Positions 1 through 8,952 of a DNA stretch of 43,004 nucleotides are shown in pieces (the first letter of the stretch is position 1; the number at the start of each line of letters is the position of its first letter). The stretch comes from Fidelibacterota bacterium. GTDB taxonomy: Bacteria > Pseudomonadota > Alphaproteobacteria > Rhodospirillales > Rhodospirillaceae. The stretch covers positions 1 to 43,004 of the forward strand of contig CANKHC010000002.1 in the NCBI GenBank assembly GCA_947481595.1, read 5' to 3'. The position numbers and the translations under genes were made by a program. A model generated the notes under the pieces. That model was not told where the DNA came from and made no database searches. It was given only the letters and a program-made list of their open reading frames with translations.

Positions 1-23
1 CGCCTTGCGCAAGGCATCGTAAG

Positions 24-3000
24 ATGAACGAGATCAAAAACATCGAGAACGGCGAACAATTCGTCGTCAACTATCAAGCCAATGCCGCGAAACTGACGGC
101 GGCGCATGCTTATCATCCGAGCCAAGAGCACGATGCCTGCGGTGTCGGCATGGTGGTGGCCGTCGACGGCAAACCCCGGCGCGACGTGGTGACGGCGGGC
201 ATCGAGGCCTTGTCACAGCTGTTCCACCGCGGCGCGGTGGACGCGGACGGCAAAACCGGCGACGGCGCTGGCATCCATCTCGAAATCCCCCAAGACTTCT
301 TCCGCGCCCATGTGGAGCAAACCGGTCACGTGGTGCCGGAGCGCGAGATCCTGTGCGTCGGTCAGGTGTTCCTGCCCAAATCCGATCTCGGCGCGCAAGA
401 AGCCTGCCGCACTATCGTCGAGAGCGAGATCTTGGCCGCGGGCTATTACATTTATGGCTGGCGCCAGGTGCCGGTGGACATCTCGATCATCGGCGAAAAG
501 GCTAACGCCACGCGCCCCGAGATCGAACAGATCATGGTCGCCAACCGCCGCGGCTTGACGGGCGATGATCTTGAACGGAATTTGTATCTGGTGCGCCGGC
601 GCATCGAGAAGCGCGTGCTCGATGAGCATATCTCGAGCTTCTACATCTGCTCGCTGTCGTGCCGCTCCATCATCTACAAGGGCATGTTCCTGGCCGAGCA
701 GCTGACGTCGTTCTATCCCGACCTGCTGGATGTGCGCTTTGTGTCGTCGTTCGCGATCTATCACCAGCGCTATTCGACCAATACCTTCCCGACCTGGCAC
801 CTGGCCCAGCCCTTCCGCATGCTGGCGCACAACGGCGAGATCAACACGCTGCTGGGCAACATCAACTGGATGAAGGCGCACGAGTGCCGCCTCTCCCATC
901 CCGTGTTCGGCGACACCATCGAGGAACTAAAGCCGATCATCCAGCCGCACGGCTCGGACTCGGCGATCCTCGACAACGTCTTCGAGCTGATGTGCCGCGC
1001 GGGGCGCACCGCGCCGATGACGCGCTGCCTCCTGGTGCCCGAAAGCATCAGCCAGAACGCCGTGATGTCGCAGCCGCACCGCGACCTGTTCGGTTACTGC
1101 AACGCAGTGATGGAGCCCTGGGACGGACCGGGCGCCATGTGCGCCACCGACGGCCGCTGGGTCATCGGCTACATGGACCGTAACGGCCTCAGGCCGATGC
1201 GCTACACGCTGACGAAAGATGGCCTCTTGGTCGTCGGCTCCGAGACCGGCATGGTGCGCATCAATAACGCCGATGTGGTGGAAAAGGGCCGCGTCGGCCC
1301 GGGCCAGATGATCGGTGTCGACCTGAAGGAAGGCAAGTTCTTCCACGACAAGGAACTGAAGGACAATCTCGCCGCCAAGCGCCCCTTCGGCCAGTGGACG
1401 CAGAACACCACGCACCTCGACCAGTTGACCAAAGCCAGCAAACCGGCGAAGTCCGCCCTGGCCAAAGAAGAGCTACTGCGCCGCCAGGCCGCCTTCGGCA
1501 TGACGCTCGAAGACCTGGAACTGATCCTGCATCCCATGGCGCTCGACGCCAAAGAAGCAGTCGGCTCCATGGGCGACGACGCGCCGCTAGCGGTGCTGTC
1601 GGGCAACTATCGTGGCCTGCACCACTTCTTCCGCCAGAACTTCAGCCAGGTCACCAATCCGCCCATCGATTCCTTACGCGAGACCCGCGTGATGACGCTG
1701 AATACGCGCCTCGGCAACCTCGGCAATATTTTGGATGAAGACCCGGCGCAGCTTGAATTACTGCAGCTGTCCTCGCCGGTCCTGACCACGGCCCAGTTCC
1801 AGGCCATGCGTAAGTACATGGGCGATACCGCCGGCGACATCGACTGCACCTTCGACATCGAAGGCGGCGAGAATGCGCTGCGCGCGGCCATCGTCCGCAT
1901 CCAGGCGGAAGCCGAGGAAGCGGTGCGCGCCGGCAAGCGCCACATCGTGCTGACCGACGAGGCGATCAGCGAGAAACGCGCCGCCATTCCCATGATCCTT
2001 GCGGCCGGCGGCGTACACACGCACCTGATCCGCCAGAAACTGCGCACCTTCACTTCGGTCAACGTGCGCTCGGGTGAATGCCTGGACGTGCATTACTTCG
2101 CGGTCCTGATCGGCGTGGGTGCCACGACCGTGAACGCCTACCTGGCGGAAGAAGCCATCGCGGACCGCCATCGCCGCGGCTTGTTCGGCGAGGCGGCGTT
2201 CGAGGACTGCGCCAAACGCTATCAGAAGGCCATCGGCGACGGCCTGCTCAAGGTGATGTCCAAGATGGGCATCTCGGTGATCAGCTCCTATCGCGGCGGC
2301 TATAACTTTGAAGCCGTCGGACTCTCGCGCGCCCTGGCGGCAGAGTTCTTCCCGGGCATGTCCTCGCGCATCTCGGGGCTGGGTCTCGGCGGCATCCAGG
2401 AAAAGGTCATCGAGCAGCACCAGAAGGCCTTCCGCGCGGGTGTGCTAGCGCTGCCGGTAGGCGGGTTCTATCGCTACCGCGCCAATTCGGGCGAAGCCCA
2501 CGGCCACGACGGCCGCCTGATCCACATCCTGCAGTCGGCGGTGGAGAAGGATTCCTACGTCACCTATCTCAAGTACTCCGAAGGCGTGCACAAACTGCCG
2601 CCCATCCATCTGCGCGACCTCTTGGACTTCAGGAAGGCCGCGAAGCCGATCGCCGCCGAGCATGTGGAATCGACCACGGAAATCAGAAAGCGCCTGCTGA
2701 CTCCCGGCATGTCCTTGGGCGCCTTGGGACCGGAAGCACACGGCACGCTCAACATCGCCATGAACCGCATCGGCGCGAAGTCGGTGTCCGGTGAAGGCGG
2801 CGAAATGCGTTCGCGCTACAAGCCCACGCCCAACGGCGACAACGCCAACTCCGCGGTCAAGCAGATCGCCTCGGGGCGCTTCGGCGTGACGGCGGAATAC
2901 CTCAATCAATGCCGCGAGATCGAGATCAAGGTGGCGCAGGGTGCTAAGCCCGGCGAAGGCGGACAACTGCCCGGCTTCAAGGTGACCGTGGAAATCGCGG

Positions 3001-4580
3001 CTTTGCGCCATGCCACACCCGGCGTGATGTTGATCTCGCCGCCGCCGCATCACGACATTTATTCGATCGAAGACTTGGCGCAGCTGATCTATGACTTGAA
3101 GCAGATTAACCCCAAGGCCCGCGTCTGCGTGAAGCTGGTGGCACGGACCGGCATCGGCACGATTGCCGCGGGCGTGGCCAAAGCCAACGCCGACGTAATT
3201 CTGATCTCGGGCCACTCCGGCGGCACGGGTGCGTCGCCCCAGACCTCGATCAAGTTCGCCGGCCTGCCGTGGGAGATGGGCCTGACCGAAGCGCATCAGG
3301 TGCTGACGTTGAACCGGCTGCGCCACCGTGTCGTGCTGCGCACCGACGGCGGCATCAAGACCGGCCGCGACGTGGTGATGGCGGCGATGATGGGTGCCGA
3401 GGAATTCAATATCGGCACGGCGTCGCTGGTGGCCATGGGCTGCATCATGGTGCGCCAGTGCCACTCGAACACCTGTCCGGTCGGCGTGTGCACCCAGAAC
3501 CCGGAGCTGCGCAAGAAATTCACCGGCACGCCGGAGAAGGTCGTCAACCTGTTCAGCTTCATCGCCGAAGAAGTGCGCGACATCCTGGCGAGCCTGGGTT
3601 TCCGCTCGCTCGATGACGTGATCGGGCGCACCGACCTCTTGCATCAAGTGAGCCGCGGCGGCGCGCACCTTGACGACTTGGACCTCAATCCGCTGCTGGT
3701 TCAGCCGGATTCAGGGGGCCTGCCCACGCGCAACATGGTCAAGGGCCGCAACGAGGTGGCCGAGACCCTGGACGCACAGATGATCGCCGACGCCCGGCCG
3801 CTGCTGGACGAAGGCGAGAAGATGCAGCTGACCTACAACGTGCGCAACGTCGACCGCGCGATCGGGACCAAGCTGTCGCACATGATCGTCAAGAAATACG
3901 GCATGGACGGCCTGCAGCCGGGCCACATCACCGTGCGTCTGCGCGGTTCATGTGGTCAGTCGCTGGGCGCCTTCGCGGTGCAGGGCTTGCGTCTGGAAGT
4001 CTGGGGCGATTCGAACGACTACGTGGGCAAAGGTTTGTCCGGCGGCACGATCGTGATCCGCCCCACGACGTCGGCCAACTTCCGCTGGTGCGACAACACC
4101 ATCATCGGCAACACGGTTTTGTACGGCGCGACCTCGGGCAAGCTGTTTGCCGCAGGTCAGGCCGGCGAGCGCTTCTGCGTGCGCAACTCGGGCGCCATCA
4201 CGGTGATCGAGGGCTGCGGCTCGAACGCTTGCGAGTACATGACCGGCGGCATGGCCGTCATCCTGGGCACGGTCGGAGCCAACTTCGGCGCCGGCATGAC
4301 CGGGGGCATGGCCTTTGTCTATGACAAGGACAACCTGTTCGAGCACCGCGTCAACCGCGACAGCATCATCCACCAGCGCATCGAGGTCGGTCACTACGAG
4401 ACACAGCTCCGCAACCTGGTGACGGAGCATCACCGCGCCACGTCCTCGCCTTGGGCGGAGCAGCTGCTGGTCAATTGGGACCGCGAGGTGCGGCATTTCT
4501 GGCAGATTGTGCCCAAGGAAATGCTGACCCGCCTCGAAGTCCCTGTTACCCGCGATGTGGCGGCCAAACTAAAGGCTTAA
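24..4580 (+). CDS. gltB: Glutamate synthase (NADPH-type) large subunit
   Basis: Makes glutamate from glutamine and 2-oxoglutarate as the large subunit of cytosolic GOGAT, with a GltD partner that is not in this window. The 1518-residue length is normal for the bacterial large subunit. The class II amidotransferase domain begins at Cys39 in HDACGVGM, so residues 1-38 should be a cleaved propeptide that exposes the nucleophile. A central domain follows, then the FMN-binding synthase domain (GEGGEMRSRY, SGHSGGTGASP) and the Cys-rich 3Fe-4S motif CHSNTCPVGVC near residue 1150. The C-terminal part is the glycine-rich beta-helix (GGTIVIRP, GGMAVILG). The ATG has only a weak AAGG upstream; gltD may lie upstream, outside the window. 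Its last 12 bp overlap the convergent gene at 4569. Family assignment is firm. Confidence 0.98.
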   Translation: MNEIKNIENGEQFVVNYQANAAKLTAAHAYHPSQEHDACGVGMVVAVDGKPRRDVVTAGIEALSQLFHRGAVDADGKTGDGAGIHLEIPQDFFRAHVEQTGHVVPEREILCVGQVFLPKSDLGAQEACRTIVESEILAAGYYIYGWRQVPVDISIIGEKANATRPEIEQIMVANRRGLTGDDLERNLYLVRRRIEKRVLDEHISSFYICSLSCRSIIYKGMFLAEQLTSFYPDLLDVRFVSSFAIYHQRYSTNTFPTWHLAQPFRMLAHNGEINTLLGNINWMKAHECRLSHPVFGDTIEELKPIIQPHGSDSAILDNVFELMCRAGRTAPMTRCLLVPESISQNAVMSQPHRDLFGYCNAVMEPWDGPGAMCATDGRWVIGYMDRNGLRPMRYTLTKDGLLVVGSETGMVRINNADVVEKGRVGPGQMIGVDLKEGKFFHDKELKDNLAAKRPFGQWTQNTTHLDQLTKASKPAKSALAKEELLRRQAAFGMTLEDLELILHPMALDAKEAVGSMGDDAPLAVLSGNYRGLHHFFRQNFSQVTNPPIDSLRETRVMTLNTRLGNLGNILDEDPAQLELLQLSSPVLTTAQFQAMRKYMGDTAGDIDCTFDIEGGENALRAAIVRIQAEAEEAVRAGKRHIVLTDEAISEKRAAIPMILAAGGVHTHLIRQKLRTFTSVNVRSGECLDVHYFAVLIGVGATTVNAYLAEEAIADRHRRGLFGEAAFEDCAKRYQKAIGDGLLKVMSKMGISVISSYRGGYNFEAVGLSRALAAEFFPGMSSRISGLGLGGIQEKVIEQHQKAFRAGVLALPVGGFYRYRANSGEAHGHDGRLIHILQSAVEKDSYVTYLKYSEGVHKLPPIHLRDLLDFRKAAKPIAAEHVESTTEIRKRLLTPGMSLGALGPEAHGTLNIAMNRIGAKSVSGEGGEMRSRYKPTPNGDNANSAVKQIASGRFGVTAEYLNQCREIEIKVAQGAKPGEGGQLPGFKVTVEIAALRHATPGVMLISPPPHHDIYSIEDLAQLIYDLKQINPKARVCVKLVARTGIGTIAAGVAKANADVILISGHSGGTGASPQTSIKFAGLPWEMGLTEAHQVLTLNRLRHRVVLRTDGGIKTGRDVVMAAMMGAEEFNIGTASLVAMGCIMVRQCHSNTCPVGVCTQNPELRKKFTGTPEKVVNLFSFIAEEVRDILASLGFRSLDDVIGRTDLLHQVSRGGAHLDDLDLNPLLVQPDSGGLPTRNMVKGRNEVAETLDAQMIADARPLLDEGEKMQLTYNVRNVDRAIGTKLSHMIVKKYGMDGLQPGHITVRLRGSCGQSLGAFAVQGLRLEVWGDSNDYVGKGLSGGTIVIRPTTSANFRWCDNTIIGNTVLYGATSGKLFAAGQAGERFCVRNSGAITVIEGCGSNACEYMTGGMAVILGTVGANFGAGMTGGMAFVYDKDNLFEHRVNRDSIIHQRIEVGHYETQLRNLVTEHHRATSSPWAEQLLVNWDREVRHFWQIVPKEMLTRLEVPVTRDVAAKLKA

Positions 4581-6326
4581 AGCGGCGCGGTAGGCGTCCT
4601 CAAGCGAACGCGTGAAGCGCGCCGTGTCGAAATGACCCGGCGCGTTTTGCTTGAGGCGGTCGCGTAAGGCTTTGAGGCGCGCGGGATCATGGGCCAGCGT
4701 GACGGCGACGCGCTCATAATCCTCAGGCGACGACGTGATCAGTTCGGGAAGTATCAGAGACTGCAGCAGGCTCCAGCCGACGCGCGCCGCGAAACTGCGC
4801 CCGGCCATCGTCAGCAGCGGCAAACCTTCCTTGAGCGCGTCGGCAGCGGTGGTGTGGGCGCCGTAGGGAAAGGTGTCGAGGAAAAGGTCGGCGGCGCGCA
4901 GGCGCGCCAGGTGTTCGTGCATGGACGCGACACGCGGCGCGAAGATGAGGCGCGCGGGATCGAGCCCGCGCTGCCGCGCCTCCCGGCGCAGATTTTCCTG
5001 GGCCAGCGGCTCTTCGATGGAGAGCCACAGGACGCCGCGCGGGACGCGGTCGAGGATGCGCATCCAGCCGGCGAACATGTCGGGCGTGATCTTGTAGGCG
5101 CGGTTGAAGCAGCAGAAGACGAAGGCGTCGGCGGGCAGCCCGAGATCAGCCCGCGACGGGGTTGGCAAGGGGGACGGCTTTGGGCCGGGCGGCTGGAAAC
5201 AGGGAATCTGCAGGGGGCGCTCTGAATAGTGGGACTGGGCGGAGGGCGGAAACGTCACCCCGTCGGCGATGACATAGTCAATAAAGGGCGCCGCCAGGGT
5301 GCCGGGATAGCCGAGGAAGGCGATCTGCACGGGGGCGGCGCGGGCGGCGAAGATGCCGCTGCGGGCTTCGCCCGTATAGCCGGCGAGGTCGACGGCGATG
5401 TCGAGATTTTGTGCGCGCGCGCGTTCTGCGATCTCACTGTCGCTTAAGGCACGCGCGTCGTGGAAGTGGTCGAAGCGCCCCCGCAGGCCCGTGTCTGGGC
5501 CATAGGAGAAGGCGTGGACCTCAAAGGTCTTGCGGTCATGGGCGGCAAAGACATCGGCCATGAGATGGGCGACGGCGTGCTCGCGGAAATCCATGGAGAA
5601 ATAACCGATGCGGATTTTTCCGGCGGGCGGCCGGCGGGGAAGCGGCGGGCTTGCTGGAAACTTGCGCGCCCAGAGCGCCGCCGCCTGACGGTGCAGGGTG
5701 GGATCGTCGCACACAGAGAGCAGCGGGAACGAGGGGCTCGCAGGTTCTCCGCGCTGGATGCGATGCGTGATGTCCGCCGCGTCGGCGTCGAAGCTTTGCC
5801 AGTCGCAGAGAAGCATCTTGTGATGCAGGCGCGCGCCGGCCAGATACGCCAGCGCCGGGTTGAGCAGCCGCGCCTTGTCGAAGGCGATGAGGGCGTCCTC
5901 CATCCGCTTCAGATCAATGAGCACCACCGCACGGGCGTGGTGGGCCTCCGCAAGCCGGGGTTCGAAGCGCAGCGCCTCCGTATGGGCGGCCAGCGCCTCA
6001 TCCAGCCGCCCGAGTTTGCGCAACGCCAGGCCGCGCGCATTGTGGGCGGGGGCGAGACCTGGCTGCAGCAACAGGGTGAGGTCGGCGGCGGCCAAGGCCT
6101 CGACGTGGCGGCCGAGCTCAATCAGGACGGTCGCGCGATTGCTGTGAAACAGAGGGTGCTCGAACCGCGACAGCGCCGCATCGAAGGCCGCCAGGGCGGC
6201 TTCGAGATTGTGCGCGGCGCGCAATTCCAGGCCGGCGGCATTGCTGGCGGCGGCGGCGTTAAAATTGACCGCCTGCTGGGCGGGGTCAGGGATATTGCTG
6301 AAATCGGGCTGGAGGTCGGGCGTCAT
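4569..6326 (-). CDS. TPR protein with SPINDLY/O-GlcNAc-transferase-type GT41 domain
   Basis: Probable cytosolic protein glycosyltransferase of family GT41; donor and target are unknown. Residues ~30-165 form about four tetratricopeptide repeats (NAAGLELRAAHNLEAALAAF, NARGLALRKLGRLDEALAAH), the usual substrate-binding platform. The catalytic half shows GT41 landmarks in order: IGYFSMDFREHAVAHL, LDIAVDLAGYTG, PVQIAFLGYPGT, DYVIADG, CCFNRAYKITPDMF and DLFLDTFPYGAHTTAADAL. The 585-residue length fits short bacterial relatives. It converges on gltB with a 12-bp overlap and diverges from the M61 peptidase across 62 bp, so it is probably a single-gene unit. The start at 6326 is the first ATG and precedes the TPRs; its Shine-Dalgarno is weak. 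Bacterial homologues have been linked to flagellin or adhesin glycosylation, but nothing here identifies the acceptor. Confidence 0.88.
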   Translation of the reverse strand: MTPDLQPDFSNIPDPAQQAVNFNAAAASNAAGLELRAAHNLEAALAAFDAALSRFEHPLFHSNRATVLIELGRHVEALAAADLTLLLQPGLAPAHNARGLALRKLGRLDEALAAHTEALRFEPRLAEAHHARAVVLIDLKRMEDALIAFDKARLLNPALAYLAGARLHHKMLLCDWQSFDADAADITHRIQRGEPASPSFPLLSVCDDPTLHRQAAALWARKFPASPPLPRRPPAGKIRIGYFSMDFREHAVAHLMADVFAAHDRKTFEVHAFSYGPDTGLRGRFDHFHDARALSDSEIAERARAQNLDIAVDLAGYTGEARSGIFAARAAPVQIAFLGYPGTLAAPFIDYVIADGVTFPPSAQSHYSERPLQIPCFQPPGPKPSPLPTPSRADLGLPADAFVFCCFNRAYKITPDMFAGWMRILDRVPRGVLWLSIEEPLAQENLRREARQRGLDPARLIFAPRVASMHEHLARLRAADLFLDTFPYGAHTTAADALKEGLPLLTMAGRSFAARVGWSLLQSLILPELITSSPEDYERVAVTLAHDPARLKALRDRLKQNAPGHFDTARFTRSLEDAYRAALSL

Positions 6327-6388
6327 GAGCAGTTTCTAACACGGCACCTGAGACGGTAAGATGGCTTTGTCAGCGGGGGAGAAAATCC

Positions 6389-8302
6389 ATGCGTCGTATC
6401 GGTTTGGTTTTAGCATGCGTTCTAGTGGCGGTGCAGGCAGCAGCGCAGCCTATGCCCACGCCCCTGCCCTCGGATATTCCGGCGCCGCGCGACGCGCCTT
6501 ATCCCGGTGTGATCAAGCTGGCGGTCGATGCCACCGACATCACGCGGCATATCTTTCAGGTGCGCGAGACCATCCCGGTACAAGGCGGCAGCCCCGTCGT
6601 GCTGATGTATCCCAAGTGGCTGCCGGGCAATCATTCGCCGTCGGGGCGGATCGAAGCGCTGGCGGGCCTGATGATCACCGCAAACGGGCAGCGCCTGACC
6701 TGGCGGCGCGATCCGGTGGATGTCTATGCTTTTCACGTCGACGTGCCGGCCGGGGTCAACCAGATCGACGTCGCGTTCCAGTTCCTGTCCGCCATCGAAG
6801 GCGGCCAGGGGCGCATCGTCATGACCCAGGAAATGCTGAACCTGCAATGGGTGTCGGTGTCGCTGTATCCGGCGAGCGCATATACGCGCCAGATCCAAGT
6901 GCAGGCGAGCGTGAAGATCCCCGAGGGATGGAAGCTGGCGGGAGCTTTGGAAACCGCCGCCGTTGAAGGCAACACCACGACCTTCAAGCCGACGACCTTC
7001 GAGGAGCTGATGGATAGTCCGCTCTACGCCGGCAAACATTCGAAGACCATCGACTTGGGCATGACCGGCGGCGTGCCGGTGCGCCTGAACGTCTTCGCCG
7101 ACGAAGCCGAGTTCCTGGAGAGCAAGCCCGAGCACGAGGCCGCGCACAAGAAGATGGTCGAACAGGCCTATAAGCTGTTCGGCAGCCACCACTACGATCA
7201 CTACGACTTCCTGCTGGCCTTGACCGACCGCATGGGCGGCATCGGGCTCGAGCACCATCAGTCGAGCGAAAACGGCGTCGGCCAGAAGTATTTCACCGAA
7301 TGGGACAAGAACGCGGCGGTGCGCGATCTGCTGCCCCATGAGTACACCCATTCGTGGAACGGCAAGTTCAGGCGGCCCGCTGACCTGTGGACGGCGAATT
7401 ATAGCCAGCCCATGCGCGACAGCCTGCTCTGGGTCTATGAGGGGCAGACTCAATATTGGGGGTATGTCCTGGCCGCGCGCGCCGGGCTGATGACCAAGGA
7501 CCAGGCGATGGAAGCCCTCGCCGTCACGGCGGCGGCTTACGATGCGCGCATCGGGCGCGCCTGGAAGCCCTTGGCCGATACCACCAACGATCCGATCACC
7601 GCCCAACGCCGCTCGCTGCCCTGGCGCAGCTGGCAGCGCAGCGAGGACTATTATTCCGAAGGCCAATTGATCTGGCTCGACGCCGACACGCTGATCCGCG
7701 AACTGTCCAAGGGCAAAAAGTCGCTGGACGACTTCGCCAAGCAGTTCTTCGGCGTGAACGACGGCAGCCATGTTCCGGCGACCTATACCTTCGACGACGT
7801 GGTGACAGCCCTCAACGCCCTGCAGCCGCACGACTGGGCCACGTTCCTGAAGACGCGCCTGGAAGGCACGGGGCCAGGGGCGCCGCTCGATGGCATCGCC
7901 CGCGGCGGATACAAACTGGTCTATGACGAGAAGCCATCGGACTACTTGAAAGCCTTGGAGACCGAAAGCCGCGGCGTCGGGCTGACCTATTCGCTGGGCA
8001 TGAGCATCGGCCGCGAAGGGCGCTTGAGCGATGTCCTGTGGGAGGGGCCAGCCTTCAAACTGGAGTTGACGCCGGGCACCCAGATCGTGGCGGTGAGCAA
8101 TCTCGCCTATTCGAGTGAGCGCATCAAAGAAGCGGTCACCGATGCCAAAAAGACCGGCGCGGCGATCGAGCTTTTGGTGAAAAACGGCGACGTCTACCGC
8201 ACGGTCAAATTCGACTATAAGGACGGCCTGCGCTATCCGCGCCTGGAGCGGGTCAAAGGCACCCCGGACCGCCTGGAGGCGATCTTCAGCCCCCGGAAAT
8301 AG
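6389..8302 (+). CDS. Exported M61 family aminopeptidase with PDZ domain
   Basis: Zinc metallopeptidase of the M61 (glycyl aminopeptidase) family, probably periplasmic. A signal peptide is visible at the N terminus (MRRIGLVLACVLVAVQAAAQ). The catalytic motif HEYTH is at residues 317-321 (LLPHEYTHSWNGKFRRP) and the third zinc ligand is probably Glu351 in WVYEGQTQYWG. A C-terminal PDZ-like region (about residues 520-620, GVGLTYSLGMSIG) is typical of the family, and 637 residues is the usual length. The start is supported by GGGGGAGA eight bases upstream. It diverges from the GT41 gene. No specific substrate can be deduced; M61 enzymes release N-terminal Gly or Ala from small peptides. Confidence 0.93.
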   Translation: MRRIGLVLACVLVAVQAAAQPMPTPLPSDIPAPRDAPYPGVIKLAVDATDITRHIFQVRETIPVQGGSPVVLMYPKWLPGNHSPSGRIEALAGLMITANGQRLTWRRDPVDVYAFHVDVPAGVNQIDVAFQFLSAIEGGQGRIVMTQEMLNLQWVSVSLYPASAYTRQIQVQASVKIPEGWKLAGALETAAVEGNTTTFKPTTFEELMDSPLYAGKHSKTIDLGMTGGVPVRLNVFADEAEFLESKPEHEAAHKKMVEQAYKLFGSHHYDHYDFLLALTDRMGGIGLEHHQSSENGVGQKYFTEWDKNAAVRDLLPHEYTHSWNGKFRRPADLWTANYSQPMRDSLLWVYEGQTQYWGYVLAARAGLMTKDQAMEALAVTAAAYDARIGRAWKPLADTTNDPITAQRRSLPWRSWQRSEDYYSEGQLIWLDADTLIRELSKGKKSLDDFAKQFFGVNDGSHVPATYTFDDVVTALNALQPHDWATFLKTRLEGTGPGAPLDGIARGGYKLVYDEKPSDYLKALETESRGVGLTYSLGMSIGREGRLSDVLWEGPAFKLELTPGTQIVAVSNLAYSSERIKEAVTDAKKTGAAIELLVKNGDVYRTVKFDYKDGLRYPRLERVKGTPDRLEAIFSPRK

Positions 8303-8440
8303 GCGAAATTAGTTGTTAGGTTGCCTTGATTGCCTGCATTTTGGCCTTGAGTTGGCACTTAAAAAATTTACTTTCAGGCGAGGCAGTTCGGACTTTTATA
8401 TCCGTCTTACTAGGCGGGTAGTCTTTGGGAGGGACAAGTT

Positions 8441-8950
8441 ATGAGACAGGGTCAAAACACCAAAAAACTGAGCGTGTTCAAGGGTTTCGTGAGCGCGTGC
8501 TTGCTTGGCACCAGCCTCGTCGGTGGCACGGCCGCCTGGGCTGAATGCCCGGACGACTATCAGACAGCCCGCGCCGGCGACTACGACATCAAAGGCCCGG
8601 AAGTCACCGAGAAGAAGACCGGCGTGACCTGGCAGCGCTGCGCCGTCGGCCAGACCTTTGAGAACAACCGCTGCATGGGCAGCCCGAAGGCCATGACTTT
8701 CGAGCAAGCCAAGGCCGCCGTTACCGCCGGCTGGCGCCTGCCCAGCAAGGCCGAATTGGAAACGATCCGGATGGAAGGCTGCGCCTTCCCCGCCGTCAAC
8801 ACGATCCTTTACCTGAGCCTGGAAGGCCGGAAGTACTGGTACTGGACCAGCACCGAAGAGGGCACGGGCGCCTGGGCGCTCAACCCGGAAGGCGGCGCGA
8901 TGGCCAACACCCCGAAGACCGATCTGGCAGCCATCCTGCTGGTGAAATAA
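8441..8950 (+). CDS. Small exported DUF1566-like (Lcl-type) protein
   Basis: A 169-residue protein of unknown function. It has a signal peptide with likely cleavage after AAWA, then a compact domain with motifs of DUF1566/Lcl C-terminal domains: VTWQRCAVGQ, AMTFEQAKAAV, GWRLPSKAELETI and YWYWTSTEEG. Four cysteines remain after cleavage (CPDD, RCAVG, RCMG, GCAFP), suggesting two disulfides in the periplasm. GGAGGGA lies nine bases before the ATG. Its stop is two bases from the stop of the convergent M17 peptidase. The upstream 138 bp are AT-rich (TTGGCACTTAAAAAATTT, then TTTTATATCC) and probably hold its promoter. Family-level similarity is by motif only. Confidence 0.75.
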   Translation: MRQGQNTKKLSVFKGFVSACLLGTSLVGGTAAWAECPDDYQTARAGDYDIKGPEVTEKKTGVTWQRCAVGQTFENNRCMGSPKAMTFEQAKAAVTAGWRLPSKAELETIRMEGCAFPAVNTILYLSLEGRKYWYWTSTEEGTGAWALNPEGGAMANTPKTDLAAILLVK

Positions 8951-8952
8951 AT

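Noticed and set aside
2445-3668. Long open frame (407 codons) antisense to gltB
   Set aside because: It lies wholly inside a conserved essential enzyme gene, and its product is a compositionally biased Arg/His/Ala sequence, a shadow of the real frame.
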